Source: Anas platyrhynchos (Eukaryota; Chordata; Aves; Anseriformes; Anatidae). Taken from it: a DNA stretch of 64,000 bases. Under the pieces are notes generated by a model that worked only from the letters and a program-made list of their open reading frames with translations, ran no database searches and was not told where the DNA came from. Each line of letters begins with the position of its first letter. The stretch's first letter is position 1. A program made the position numbers and the translations under genes. Below, in pieces: positions 10,025-20,385 of the stretch. The DNA is taken from positions 198,025,501 to 198,089,500 of the forward strand of contig NC_092587.1 in assembly GCF_047663525.1 (NCBI RefSeq), read 5' to 3'.

Positions 10025-12127
10025 CAAACAAACGGCTGTTCTACAGTTTTCTTTCCACACCCGAATGGATCACTGTGCACGCTCCGCGGGGCCTGCTCGA
10101 GGTTTGTACGGGCCAGAAATGAGAGAGCTTCATTCTCGGTACCGGGTTGCTCAGCTCGCTGGTGGCCCTACAGGAAAGATGCTCCCTGAGTGCACAGAGA
10201 GAGAGAGAAAAGCTGCTCCCCGACAGGGCAGCTCCTGACCCTTCCTCTGACAGCCCTGGCGGCCATTTGGCAGTTCTGCCTGCCCCCCCGCGCCACAAGC
10301 TGGCTGAGGCCTTGGCCTGTCCGCAGCACGGCTGTCAGTGGTGTCGGGCGGCATCTAGAGCCAAGAGGCCTTTCCTTTTCTTTGTGCTGAAGGAAACTTT
10401 GTGCTGTCTGGAGAGGCAGTGCCTCTTTGCTCCAAGTCTTGCAGGGTTGCCTCTCACTTTGAGGGCCCTGTTTTTCGTCAGCATTTGTGAGGGGCTTCTG
10501 CATGCGCCCCGCTCACTTGTTGCGGCCAGGGCTTCCCCCCAGGATGTCTGGGCAGGCCCATGCCGCTGGGCAGGCTCTGGGTGGGCCTCGTTCCCTGCAG
10601 GGGCAGGCGTCTGCCCCTGAGCCCAGAGCCCAGGAGCGGCTCCTGCACTCGCGGCTGCCCCTGCGCGGGCTGCTGCCGCTGCTTCTGGAACCTTCCTGCA
10701 GCCTCTGGCAGCTGGCGCCTGCGTGGCGGCCGCACGTTGGGCTTGGCAGCCTGGCATCTGCAGGCCGTGCCAGCCTGCAGCATGGCATTGGCGGCCTTGT
10801 TGCCGTCCCCAGGGCACGGCTGAAAGGGGATTTGGGGCATTTGCTTTCCAGGGGCTGGGCACGTTGGGGATGCAATACCCCACCACGTGCACAGGCAGTT
10901 CGCACTGAACAAGGTGGGCTTTGCAGCCTCGTCCTGCCCTCGTAGCCTGCTCCCTCCTGCAGCTGCCACCCCACAGCCCGCCTCCTCAAGCAGAAGAAAT
11001 GCCCCAGCGGTAGCCTGCAAAGTGCAGGTGTGCCAGGGGCCCCTTGCTGCTCTGGCAATATGCACAACAGAAGAGCCCAGCTCCAGCAGAAGGACGGGAT
11101 GCGTACTGCCTGGCGCTTGTGCGTTGCCTGTGGCCCGAGTGGGCAAGCCAGCATGTAGCCAGAGCCGGTTCTCAAGGCTTTCCCTATTAGTTGGGAACCC
11201 CGTGGAGGGTTTTTCCTGAGCTGAGGGTGTTGGCTGTGCTCTTCCTAGCCCAGCTCTTCTGTAGGGGGCAAAAAGGAGGGAGCTGGGAAGCTCCCAGACA
11301 CTGAGGCCATCTCCAGGGCTCTCCGCAGTGACGCCATCTGGCACCTTCCCATGAGCAGTGGCCAAAGCACAAGGGCCCATCTTCTTTGTTGGGGAAGCCC
11401 CGCGCTGCATTTCCAGTGCCAGAAATGCTTAAATACTGTTCCTCCTTTCTTGCTTTTCAGCGTGTCTTAGTACCTGGGCTGGGTGCCTCCTTCCTTATTA
11501 AAGTGGGGCTGCTCTTGTTTTTTGCTTTGAGCTCCTCCAGGTAAAGAAGCCCACTTTTCAGCTCTCGGAGAACTTTGCCTGTCTTCCCGGAGTCCCACAT
11601 AAGAAAGAAAGAGACTTTTCCTGTTTCTTTCTCAGGTGAATTTGGCCGCATCGGCAGAAAAAGTGTCCTGACACATGTCCTACTGACTGTCTTTTCCTTG
11701 CCGGGCAGCTGCTTGGTGAGCACCGGCTGTTGCAGCACTTCCTCCCCTTGTGTGCTTGCAGGCTGCTGACAGCACGTCAGGAGAGCTTGCAGGCTGCTGA
11801 CAGCACGTCAGGTTCTTGCAGTGGAAAATTCCACTAACCTTGCATTTTCAAAAGGGATTGTGCGGGCATGGCAGTAGCATACCAGGTGAAGTATTTTAAG
11901 CAGATAAGGGGAATGTCCCACAGTCGCAAAATGAGGAGGATAGCTAAGAAAAGCAGGAGAATCAGGGCAAAAATCAGTAACAAACAAATAAATAAATAAA
12001 TAAATCACGGGCATTCTGGTCACGAGAGATGAAGAAAAAAATAATTAAAAAAAAAAAAAGGAAAAGGGGAAAATAAAGGTTGGTCAAATAAAATTGTACA
12101 TATATGGTGTAGTAGTAAGCATCGCGT
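10025..12127. other. GC-rich stretch with overlapping open frames, no gene assigned
   Basis: Open frames overlap on both strands (for example 10478-11410 minus), as expected in GC-rich sequence, and none matches a known family. It contains the inverted low-copy segment 10385-10910, a module at 11690-11815 related to 6890-6995, an AAAT tetranucleotide run near 11986-12005 and a poly(A) run near 12047-12059 just before the CR1 fragment. Confidence 0.4.
10385..10910 (-). repeat. Low-copy segment, inverted relative to 19368 and 20386
   Basis: Read on the minus strand, this segment contains two blocks found again on the plus strand of the same unit. Block 1 (GTGCACGTGGTGGG, GCATCCCCA, CCCTGGAA) matches 19368-19440. 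Block 2 (GCCAAGCCCAACGTGCGGCC, GCAGCGGCAGCAGCCCGCGC) matches 20386-20575. The sequence is GC-rich and open in several frames. Its origin is not recognised. Confidence 0.7.
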
Positions 12128-12637
12128 GGTTTGTGAACCTGATTCTCCCCCTGTACTCAGCTCTGGTGAGGTCGCGCCATGAATACCCTGTTCAGTTTTG
12201 GGGCCCTCACTGCAGGAAGGACGTGGAGGTCCTGGAGCATGTCCGAGGAAGGGGAAAGGAGCAGCCGAAGGGCCCAGGGAGCAAGTCGTGTGAGGAGTGC
12301 TGAGGGAGCTGGGGTTATGTAGCCTAGAGGAAAGGAGGCTTGGGGGAGACCTTATCACTGTGTACAAGGACCTCAGAGAAGGTTGTAGTGCGGTGGGGGT
12401 CAGTCCCATCTCCCAAGCAACAGGCGGTAGGAGAAGAGGAAAAAGTGGGGCCGCGGGAGGTTTAGGTGGATTTAGGTTTAGGTTTAGGCAAAAAGTCTTC
12501 AACAAAAGGGTTGTGAAGCATTGGAACAGGCTGCCCAGGGAAGTAGTTGAGTCACCATCCCTGGAGGCATTCGAAAGCCGTGTAGATCTGGTGCCGAGGG
12601 ACACGGTTCAGTGGTAGATTCTATGATTCTGTACTTC
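12128..12637 (+). mobile_element. CR1 LINE 3' end
   Basis: The plus-strand translation shows the conserved C-terminal part of CR1 ORF2 in pieces: NLILPLYSALVRSRHEYPVQ, then RELGLCSLEERRLGGDLI, then VVKHWNRLPREVVESPSLEA. The element ends in the CR1 3' signature ATTCTATGATTCTG. It is 5'-truncated and decayed. A short TTTAGG triplet run (near 12462-12487) lies inside it. It sits immediately downstream of the 3' end of the AKAP-like gene. Confidence 0.88.
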
Positions 12638-12738
12638 TCTGACTGTGAGAGGCCCCGGGTTGGCATGGCCTGCACCGCTCTTTCTCCTGAGATCAATGGC
12701 ACAGAGAGGAGCACTGGGGGCAAAAGTCTGCCTGAGCT

Positions 12739-12744
12739 TTTATT
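12739..12744 (-). promoter_or_regulatory. AATAAA poly(A) signal of the AKAP-like gene
   Basis: AATAAA on the minus strand, about 180 bases after the stop codon. The same signal is kept at 5765-5770 in the truncated plus-strand paralogue. Confidence 0.7.
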
Positions 12745-12921
12745 CAGAGCAGAAAGCAGCCGCAGCTGAGCTGAGGCTGGGGGCAGGATGTGGTGGGGCA
12801 TCTGAATTCCTGGGGCGCTGTCCTGTGCCTCGCAGTGATGCTTCCGTGGGTGCTGCAAAGCTTCCTGAGGGCCAGCTGCCAGCTCCGAGCATCCTCCTGG
12901 GACTGGCACAGCCGGGCGCGG

Positions 12922-15900
12922 CTACTCTCGCTGTCCTGCGATGCAGCTGCAGCGGAAAGCCCTGCGCAGCGCGCGAAGTGCCCTCCTGATGCGGGAGGGC
13001 CGTGGCTGGCGCGCCGGGGCTTGTGCGAGGTCAAGGGTGCCTGTGGGGGACACAGAGGTGTAGGTTAGGGCCTGAGCGGGTGCTGGGCGAGCCTGTCCCC
13101 CCCTCCAAGGCCTTTCCCCGGGGAGGGGTGGCCCAGGACCAGCCAGCCCCCCTGCGCGTGGTGCTGCCAACCTTGTGCTTGGTGCTGCTCGCTGCGCTGA
13201 ACAGGCCCGGCCAACAGATCCTGGGACGGCGCTTGTGTCTGGGACGTTGCTGGCTCATCCGCTGGCGTATCTTTGGTGCAGGAGGAGGACTGCGCTTGGC
13301 CTCCCTGCTCAATGGCCACCTGCATGGGGAGAGGAACAGCACGGGCAGCTGAGGAAAGGGATGTCAGCCCTTGTGCCTGGGGCATGTGGAAATGCAGAGC
13401 AGCAAGCAGCTCCCGGCACGCACACCCAATGCACTGCTTCTGCCTGGGGCCGCCCTGGATGCCTGGTGCCCACCACGTGTGCTGTGCTTACCTGGTGCCC
13501 AGGAACCAAGGGAGTGGCTGCTGCTCCTGCTTCGTCAGCTGCTGCTGGGCGGAGATCTGTGATGGCCTCCTGGAGAGGCTCTGCAGCCAAAGGAGAAGCC
13601 CCTTCTCCACCTTCTTCTTGTGGCATTGCTGCTGCAGCGAGAGGGGCTTCATTGGCCTCCCCCACAGGGCCTCTGGCCAAGGCAGAGGCCGAGGATGTAC
13701 ATTCTGCAGGCTCTGGTGTGGGAGGAGGCACCCTGGGCACTGTGACCCAGGGAGCACTTGCTGCCTTGCTTGGGGCTCCCGCTCCCTGGATGATGGCTAC
13801 AGAGTGGAGTAGGACTGCAGCCACGATGGTGTCAACTCTTTCATCCAGCTCTTCATCAGAGACACTGCAGGCATGTCGGGCACGTCCCTGGCTCTCCACC
13901 ATCACGGCAGCGCTGTGCTCGCTGGGGCTTGCACAGGCTGATGGTTTTGACTGTGGAGCCCCACGTGTCAGGGGAGGCGTCCTGTGTCCCTCATCTTCCA
14001 GAGCAGGGGCTGCTGGAGGACTTGCTGGCCTGCTCTGTGCTGCTGTTGTTGTGGTGAGAGGCGTGCTGTGCCTCTCTTCCCCAGGAATTTCTTCCTGGGG
14101 AGCAGCTGATGGGACAGTGTCCGTGGTTTGCAGCGAGCCAGGAGAGGCGCTTGCTGGGTGTTCTGCTTCTTGTGCTGCCTCCCTTTCCACACTGCTGGCT
14201 GCGCTGCCCTCTTCCTGGGGAACGTCCTGTGCGTCTGTGAAGAGGCTGGCGAACCTGGGGTTGATCCAGGAGTTGATGATGACGATCTCCTCCTCTTCAT
14301 CCCATCCCCCAGGACTGCTTTCTTTCTTGCCCCGGCCTTGGCTTGTCCCCTCGTTGCCTGTCCCCTGCCTGGGTTTGACGTGTTTCTCTCTCTGTTGTTT
14401 TTTCTTCTTACCCTGGCCTGGGCTAGCTGCTGCAGGGTCTCTGCTGGAAGCCCTTGCTCCTGCGCATACCCGGGAATCAGGCCCTGGCAGAGCAGTGGTC
14501 CGCCTCCTCTCCATGTCTGTCTGGACCCCGGCTGATCTCGTTGCTCTCCCTGTGCTCCCCGTGTGTGCCAAGTCCCCCAGTGCTCCAGCCAAGGCAGATG
14601 CTGAGGATGTAGAGTCTGCAGGCTCTGCTGTGGGAGGAGGCACGCTGGGTCCTGTGGCCGAGGGAGCACTTGGTGCCTTGCTCACGGCTCCCTGGCTCAT
14701 GGCTTCAGCACGGCGTATGACTGTGGAAACGATGGTCTTGACTCCTTCATCCAGCTTGTCATCACAGGCACTGGAGGCATGTCGGGCACGTCCCTGGCTC
14801 TCAACCATCACCGCAGTGCTGTGCTCACTGGGGCTTGGAGAGGCCGATGGTTTTGACTGTGGAGCCCCACGTGTCAGGGGAGGCATCCTGTGTCCCTCAT
14901 CTTCCAGAGCAGGGGCTGCTGGAGGACTTGCTGTCCTGCTCTGTGCTGCTGTTGTTGAAGTGAGAGGCGTGCTGTGCCTCTCTTCCCCAGGAATTTCTTC
15001 CTGGGGAGCAGCTGATGGGACAGTGTCCGTGGTTTGCAGCGAGCCAGGAGAGGCGCTTGCTGGGTGTTCTGCTTCTTGTGCTGCCTCCCTGTCCACACTG
15101 CTGGCTGCGCTGCCCTCTTCCTGGGGAACGTCCTGTGCGTCTGTGAAGAGGCTGGCGAACCTGGGGTTGATCCAGGAGTTGATGATGACGACCTCCTCTT
15201 CATCGCATCCCCCAGGACTGCTCTCTTTCTTGCCCCGGCCTTGGCTTGTCCCCTCGTTGCCTGTCCCCTGCCTGGGTTTGATGTGTTTCTCTCTCTGTTG
15301 TTTTTTCTTCTTACCCTGGCCTGGGCTAGCTGCTGCAGGGTCTCTGCTGGAAGCCCTTGCTCCTGCGCATACCCGGGAATCAGGCCCTGGCAGAGAAGTC
15401 GTCCACGTCCTCTCCAGGTCTGTCTGGACCCCGGCTGAACTTGTTGCTCTCAATTTGCACCCCGTTTGTGCCAGGTCCCCAAGTGCTGCTGATCGTTGGC
15501 CGTGTTCCCAGCTTTTTTGCGTCTTCTGCAGCACTTCAGACACGCGGGAGTGTGCTGTGTCCTGCAGTGCCGTGCAAGAGTCTGCAGGGCTGTGTGGGGC
15601 AGGGTGCCAGCTCTTCTTTAAATTCTGGGGCCCAGTTGCGGGCTGAGGTGGTGTTCTGTGTCCTTTGCTCGTGGGAGGTCTGCCCACGGGAGGAAGCCTT
15701 GCCTCCCTCATGGCTCCCTGGTTCCAGGCAAGGCCATTTCTTATTGCAGTGGAGACAAAGGCCTTTATTCGGTCTTCCATTTCTTCGTCAGGGGATGCAA
15801 GGCTGCTTTTGGACGAGTGCCGACTCTTCCAGTTTTGGGCCGCTGCTGTGGTGAGAGGTGGTGTTCTGGGGCCTTTGGTCCTGGGAACTCTGCTTGAGGG

Positions 15901-17023
15901 AGAAAGCCTTGCCTTGCTGCTGGCTCCCTCGTTGCAGGCTACAGCGTTTGTTATGACGGTGGACACAAAGGACCGTATTGCATTGCCCATGTCCTCGTCA
16001 GGGGCCACAGGGCTGTGTGGGCCACGTTCCCGCCTCTCTGCCCTCACTGCTCTGTCCCTGTTGCCAGAGATGCAGGGAAGAGGTGGCAAAAGCTCTTGCT
16101 GGCTGCGGGCCTCTGTTCCCAATGACTTTGCCCTTCCTCCCCCTGAAGAAGCAGAGGCTGCTGCTTGCAGAGGGGGCAGCTTGCAAGTGGCCTTTTCAGA
16201 TGATGATGTCTCTGCTTTAGGCACTTGCTTGGGTGCTGCTGCCTGAGTCGCTGCCTGCCTTGGCAAAGGCGGCAGGGCTGGCAGCTGGATTCTCTCGGCC
16301 TGCCTCACCCCACGGTGAGGCAGTGTCTTGATGTCTTGCGGCTTCTTCTCCATCTGCAAGAGAAGCGAGAAGAAAGGCCAAGTTACTTGGGCCATTTCTG
16401 CCATTCTGCTCCGTGTCCCCACTAGAAGTGCTGCTGTGAGCTGCCCTGCAGCGGCCCCCGGCACGCCCTGGCAGCTGCCCACGCAGAGCGGGGCTCAGCC
16501 TGCCAGGGTAATGCCCTGCCTGTCTCCTCCTGCGAGTGCTGCCTGCTCATCGCAGGCTGCCAGGGCTGCCAAAGATGTTCGACCGAACCGTCCTGGGGCT
16601 CCCGACTCCGTGTGGCAGCTGCCAGTGTGACGCACGCTCTCTGGGCACGACCGCACCGGCAGCCTGTCCGCATGGAGGGACGGTGGAGGCAGCTCCTGGC
16701 TGCGCACAGCCAGGTTGAATTAGGCCACGCTGCTCTTTGTGCCTGTGGGCACAGAACTGCCAGGGCCACATGGGCTTTGGCTGTCCTGGGGGTGGGCTCT
16801 TCATGGAGAAACCCCAGGTTTGGGAACAACTGTGTCCAGGCCGGAGGGGCTCAGGGCCAGCTGGCCGGCTCGCTCCAGCACCGTTCTCCTCATCCTGGTG
16901 CTCTCGGTGCCATCCCGTCACACTGCTGTCCCTGTCTCGCTCCCTGAGCCTCACCTGGCGCCGCTCCTGCACGCTCCGCTGCCCTTCAGCGGGCTGGGAG
17001 TCATCCTTATTCTGCTGCTCCAT
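12922..17023 (-). CDS. Four-exon gene for a 1065-residue AKAP-like repeat protein
   Basis: Exons are 17023-16955 (23 codons, starts MEQQNKDDSQ), 16353-13492 (954 codons, starts MEKKPQDIK), 13319-13172 and 13040-12922. All introns are GT...AG (GTGAGG, GTAAGC, GTTGGC donors; the last is weak). Phases fit, giving 1065 residues without a stop. The ATG lies about 109 bases below a TATA box. The protein is Ser/Pro/Ala-rich and probably disordered, with no signal peptide or membrane segment. Four amphipathic helices of the same pattern lie near residues 142-163, 212-233, 554-575 and 856-877, for example IRSFVSTVITNAVA; spacing of hydrophobic residues fits the PKA RII-anchoring consensus. Residues about 330-915 are two tandem ~302-residue units, each with a KKKKQQREK basic stretch, an acidic EEE stretch and INPRFASLF. 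The C-terminus is basic with CSC. An AKAP-like scaffold is inferred; the family is not recognised. Confidence 0.75.
13680..15435 (-). repeat. Internal tandem duplication of a ~302-codon coding unit
   Basis: Within exon 2, unit 1 (15435-14533) and unit 2 (14532 to about 13680) both begin AGVQTD and both end near STSSASALA, with a period of 903-906 bases that preserves the frame. Each ends in one amphipathic helix. Two shorter helix units of about 70 codons precede them. The truncated paralogue at 3316-5852 has one of each kind. Confidence 0.9.
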
Positions 17024-17131
17024 GCTATGCTCCAGGTCCTCTGACCAAGAACTCCAACAGGCACCCAGGGGAGCTGCTGCCTCCTGACAGAGCTGCTCTC
17101 CTGAGAGTGAGTGGGCAGCCCGGGGCTCGGG

Positions 17132-17217
17132 CTTTATAAGGGACACCGTTGCCGTGGGTACCCCTCCGTGTCACAATGGCCTTTGGGTACGCATCACAAT
17201 GCCCCGGTGGTTGCCAT
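17132..17217 (-). promoter_or_regulatory. Promoter of the AKAP-like gene: TATA box and X-box-like sites
   Basis: On the minus strand TATAAAG lies at 17138-17132. Ten bases upstream is GGTACCCACGGCAAC (17162-17148), which fits the RFX X-box consensus GTNRCC-N(0-3)-RGYAAC with one mismatch. A second GGCAAC half-site lies in CCATGGCAACC (around 17217-17209). RFX factors drive many ciliary and testis genes. Transcription would start near 17105. Confidence 0.6.
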
Positions 17218-17531
17218 GGGGCCCTCAAGCCCATATTCTGGCAGACACCCCAGGGACACCGTCTCACACACCCACAGCAGGATCTGCATTGGCAGGTACC
17301 TCTGGCTCCTTCCAGCCAGTGCCCCCGGCTCAGCCCCAGCTCAGTCTTTCTCAGGGCAGTTAGCTTAGCTCCCTAACTGCTCCCAGGTAACTGCGCGTTA
17401 CCTGCTCTGCCAGGAGATGCTCTGCTCGGTCGTCCGCGTAAGCTTCCTGGCTCTTTTGCCTGACTGCCCACACATCAGCAGAGACTGCACTCGAGCTTGG
17501 ACGCCCATCAGGCCACCCTGGCAGTGCAGCT

Positions 17532-17575
<44 letters not shown>

Positions 17576-17899
17576 GATTCCTCCCGTGTCCGGGCAGCCA
17601 GAGGCCTGTGGCTCTAGGCACTGTGAAGTGCTCCCAGAGAAGGTGGGCTCCAGGGAGCCGGTGGAGCTGGCAGAGAGGTGGCTTGAGGCAGGCTCTGGCA
17701 GGGCTGTGAGAGGAAAGCCCTGGGCAGCCGCAGGACGAGTTCCTGCTCCTTGCTTTAAGAGCAAGCTGTGGAGGAGCTTTCAGCAGCAGAGCCACAGCTG
17801 TGCCACGCTGCTGTTTAGCCTGCAGCTTCTCTGGCTGCTGAAGCAGGTCCTATGCTTCAGAGTTGTGCCTGAAACAGTGTTGGTAACACAACGGTGTCT
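17163..17899. other. Upstream flank of the AKAP-like gene, no gene assigned
   Basis: GC-rich sequence upstream of the minus-strand promoter. It contains the GAGCAG hexamer tract but no recognisable exon or protein. A plus-strand open frame (17586-18173) runs into the CR1 piece and beyond and is not supported as a gene. Confidence 0.4.
17533..17575 (+). repeat. GAGCAG hexanucleotide repeat
   Basis: About seven perfect GAGCAG units about 500 bases upstream of the AKAP-like gene's start codon. The length is shared with copy 2 but not copy 3. Confidence 0.9.
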
Positions 17900-17966
17900 T
17901 TGCTGGAACAGGTTGCCCAGAGAGGCTGTGGCGTCTCCATCCTTGGAGATCTTCAGAAGCACAATC
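17900..17966 (+). mobile_element. Short CR1 LINE fragment
   Basis: A 67-base piece whose translation, WNRLPREAVASPSLEIF, is the CR1 ORF2 C-terminal signature. Confidence 0.7.
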
Positions 17967-17989
17967 CTCGGAATTGTGCGTAAAGCTCG

Positions 17990-18717
17990 TCCTTTGGGGA
18001 GAAAGAGAAGGAATTGGAAAAACAACCCCAAAACTAGGGAAAAGGATAAAAAAGCACAGGTTAGATATTGTCCAATTGTCTGGCCTGAAAAGCCATTAAA
18101 AGGAACTTTGCTCCTTTGGCCACAACGCAGGTCCGATGAAAATTCCCGCTTCAAGTTTACAGGTAAACAATAAGACTCCTTTTCCGCAGGAGGAATCAAG
18201 TTATGCTCCCTCTAACCCTAACATTGCAGCCGAGGCAGCAGGAGCTGCACCAGCAAGGAAGTATATGTGTAAGTGTACGTGCTTGAGACAAAGTATTGGA
18301 TCTGCTTGAGACAAAGTATTGCTGTGAAGGGAGTGACTCCTCACTCTAGAGTAACACTTGTAACAGTAACAGTAGAAGTTGTTGTACAGCAGATACAACA
18401 TGAGAATCCTGTAAGGGGATGGCCTGTCCCGAATGGCAAGGGGTAGTACTGGCTCTGCGGCAATAAATGCAGGAAGGTGTTGCCCCTTGGCTGGAAGGCA
18501 GCTTGCACCCTGGGGGCAATAATTCCACATGTACCTATTACTGAAGACCCACAACGCCAAAGCCCCCTTGAGACCGCACGCAGAATTACGAGGACTCCAC
18601 ATAATCCTCTAGGAAACCGAACCAGGGAATTTCACTCACTGGAGAACTAGAAAATAACACTCTGCACGCAGTCCAGGCACTACGAGAGGAGCTAAGAAGC
18701 TTCTCAGAAACAGTACT
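17990..18717 (+). other. Possible retroviral remnant upstream of the class II LTR
   Basis: The plus strand has A-rich, retrovirus-like composition, unlike its GC-rich neighbours, and leads directly into the LTR at 18718. No domain is securely identified. A 19-base phrase (GCTTGAGACAAAGTATTG core) is repeated at about 18280 and 18304. It may be internal sequence of a decayed class II element, but this is uncertain. Confidence 0.3.
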
Positions 18718-19318
18718 TGTGTTGGGTCTGTCTGAGCTGGAGTCACCTTTTCCCTGCAGCAGCCCACACAGTGCTGTGCTCTGCACTCGTAGCTGGAGCA
18801 GCACTGATATCGCTCAAGTGTTGTGTCTGTTGCTGCGCAGTGCTGGCACGGCATCAGGACTCCTTCCAAGCCCCCAAGAGCCAGCAGGCTGGGGGTGGGC
18901 AAGTGATGGGGAGGGGGCATTGCCAGGGCAGCTGACCTAAACCAACCAAAGGGATATTCCATAACACCTGATGTCACACTCAGCAATAAAAAGGGGGGCT
19001 CTCCTGGGGGAGGGGGCTGTTCCTCCTGAACAACCACTACGCGCTTTGAGGCCCTGCTTCCCAGGACGTGGCCGAACATCGCTCGTTGATGGGAAGCAGA
19101 GAATATTTTTTTTCCCTCTATCTGTGCTTCCGCACTGACTTATTGTTTCTCTTGTTTCTTTTTTTCCTCCCCATTCCCTTTCCCTTTAATTAAACCTTTC
19201 TCATCTCAAACCTCGAGTTCTCTGTGTTGTATTTTCTCCCCCTTCCTCTTTGAGGAGAGGGGGAGTGAGAGAGCGGTTGTGGTGGAGCTCAGCTGCCCAC
19301 CTGAGTCAAACCACAACA
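18718..19318 (+). mobile_element. Class II (ERVK-type) LTR
   Basis: A 601-base LTR running TGTGTTGGG to ACCACAACA. It has the layout of avian ERVK-type LTRs: CCAAAGGGATATTCCATA, a CAATAAAAAGG TATA-like element near 18985, an ATTAAA signal near 19189 and a GAGGGGGAGTGAGAGAGCGG segment near the end. The family is assigned from memory of such LTRs. The 6 bases on either side do not match (AGTACT and GGCCAA), so it is not a simple solo LTR with its original target duplication. Confidence 0.7.
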
Positions 19319-19477
19319 GGCCAACAGGGCTGCTGGTATTGGCTGTGTTCCCTGTTCGCTGCAAAGTGCCTGTGCACGTGGTGGGAGATTGTATCCCCAG
19401 CTTTCTCAGGCCCTGGAAGCAAATCCCCCAAAAGTGGAGCAGTGGCATCACGAGCGGAGCCCCGGAGGCAACCGCGG

Positions 19478-19737
19478 CTGTCTGAAAGGCAAGCATCAAG
19501 AATGCGGACATGTCAGAGGAGGAGCAGCAAGATGCTGTTGATTGCGCCACTCAGGCCTTGGCGAAGCACATCGAGAAGGGCATTGCTGCGCACATCGGGA
19601 AGGAATTTGACAAGAAATAGAATCCCACTTGGCACTGCAACACAGGAGGGAACTGCGGCAGCTACGTGACTCCTGAGAGCACGCACTTCACCTACTTCTA
19701 GCTCAGCCAAGTTGCTATTCTTTTCGAGTCTGGTTAG
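19478..19737 (+). pseudogene. Dynein light chain (DYNLL1/2) processed retrocopy
   Basis: The plus strand encodes [20 protein letters not shown], then [26 protein letters not shown] and SQVAILFESG, collinear with the 89-residue LC8 dynein light chain (DYNLL). LC8 is a dimeric hub protein that binds dynein intermediate chain and many partners. It is intronless. The initiator ATG is CTG, about four bases are lost near the start, two conserved Tyr codons have become TAG (after EFDKK and after HFTYF), and two residues are missing. It mixes DYNLL1- and DYNLL2-type residues, so the parent is undecided. Confidence 0.88.
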
Positions 19738-19995
19738 AACCACGGACTCCCACTGACACTTGCATCTGGTTACAGGACTTTGCTGGCTCCCATGGCTGGT
19801 TACTTCAGCCTTCCTGAGGAAACAAACCTTGATCTTCAAGGGCAATGGCAGGGATTATGCTATAGCAGAAGTTGTTACATTGTGGAAATATAAAGGAAAA
19901 ATACCAACAAAATGTATTCATTGTTTTTTTTGTTTTGTTTGTATTTATTGTAATAATTGTAATATTGTATAAATTGGGCCAAGCCCCAATTTAAA

Positions 19996-20355
19996 ATGTT
20001 GAAATTAAAAGAGTTGGATCCATACAAGTCCATGCATCTGGATGGGATTCATCCCAGAGTGCTTGGAGAGCTGGCTGACATCATTGCGGGACCTCTCTCA
20101 ATTATTTTTCTATGGTCTTGGCAATCTGGAGAGGCCCCAGTAGAGTGGCAGCTGGCAAAAGTTGTACCAATTTTCAAGAAGGGCAAAAAGAAGACCCCGG
20201 TAATTACAGGCTTGTCAGTCTCAGGTCAGTGCCTGCTAAAATTAGGGAGAAGATTATCCTTGAAGTTATTGAAGAGCGCCTGGGGGACAGTGCAGTCATT
20301 TCTCCCAGCCAACATGGGTTCACGAGGGTTAGGACCTGTTTAACAAATTTCATTT
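19996..20355 (+). mobile_element. CR1 LINE reverse-transcriptase fragment
   Basis: The plus strand shows the CR1 reverse-transcriptase core in two frames: DGIHPRVLGELADIIAGPLS and VPIFKKGKK, then GNYRLVSLRSVPAKI and SPSQHGF. The frame changes once and the fragment is truncated at both ends. Confidence 0.88.
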
Positions 20356-20385
20356 CCTTTTTAACAATTTTGATTTCCATGGGCA

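Noticed and set aside
10478-11410. A 310-codon minus-strand open frame in the GC-rich stretch.
   Set aside because: Several overlapping frames are open on both strands, no domain is recognisable, and part of it belongs to the low-copy segment also found at 20386.
11630-11690. GEFGRIGRK reading after a TTTCTCAG acceptor-like site, resembling the NGFGRIGR start of GAPDH.
   Set aside because: Only about nine residues match and no further GAPDH sequence follows, so chance or a very small relic cannot be distinguished.
12462-12487. TTTAGG repeats that look telomere-like.
   Set aside because: Only about three units, not the vertebrate TTAGGG order, and they lie inside a CR1 fragment.
13175-15646. 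An 823-codon plus-strand open frame antisense to exon 2 of the AKAP-like gene, open in all three copies (also 35982-38453 and 55601-58072).
   Set aside because: It mirrors the Ser/Pro/Ala-rich, GC-rich sense exon and its internal duplication copies any open antisense frame. It has no splice, promoter or family support.
18718-19318. Whether the class II LTR is a simple solo LTR insertion.
   Set aside because: The flanking hexamers differ, so no target-site duplication supports that. It may be the end of a longer, decayed or rearranged element.
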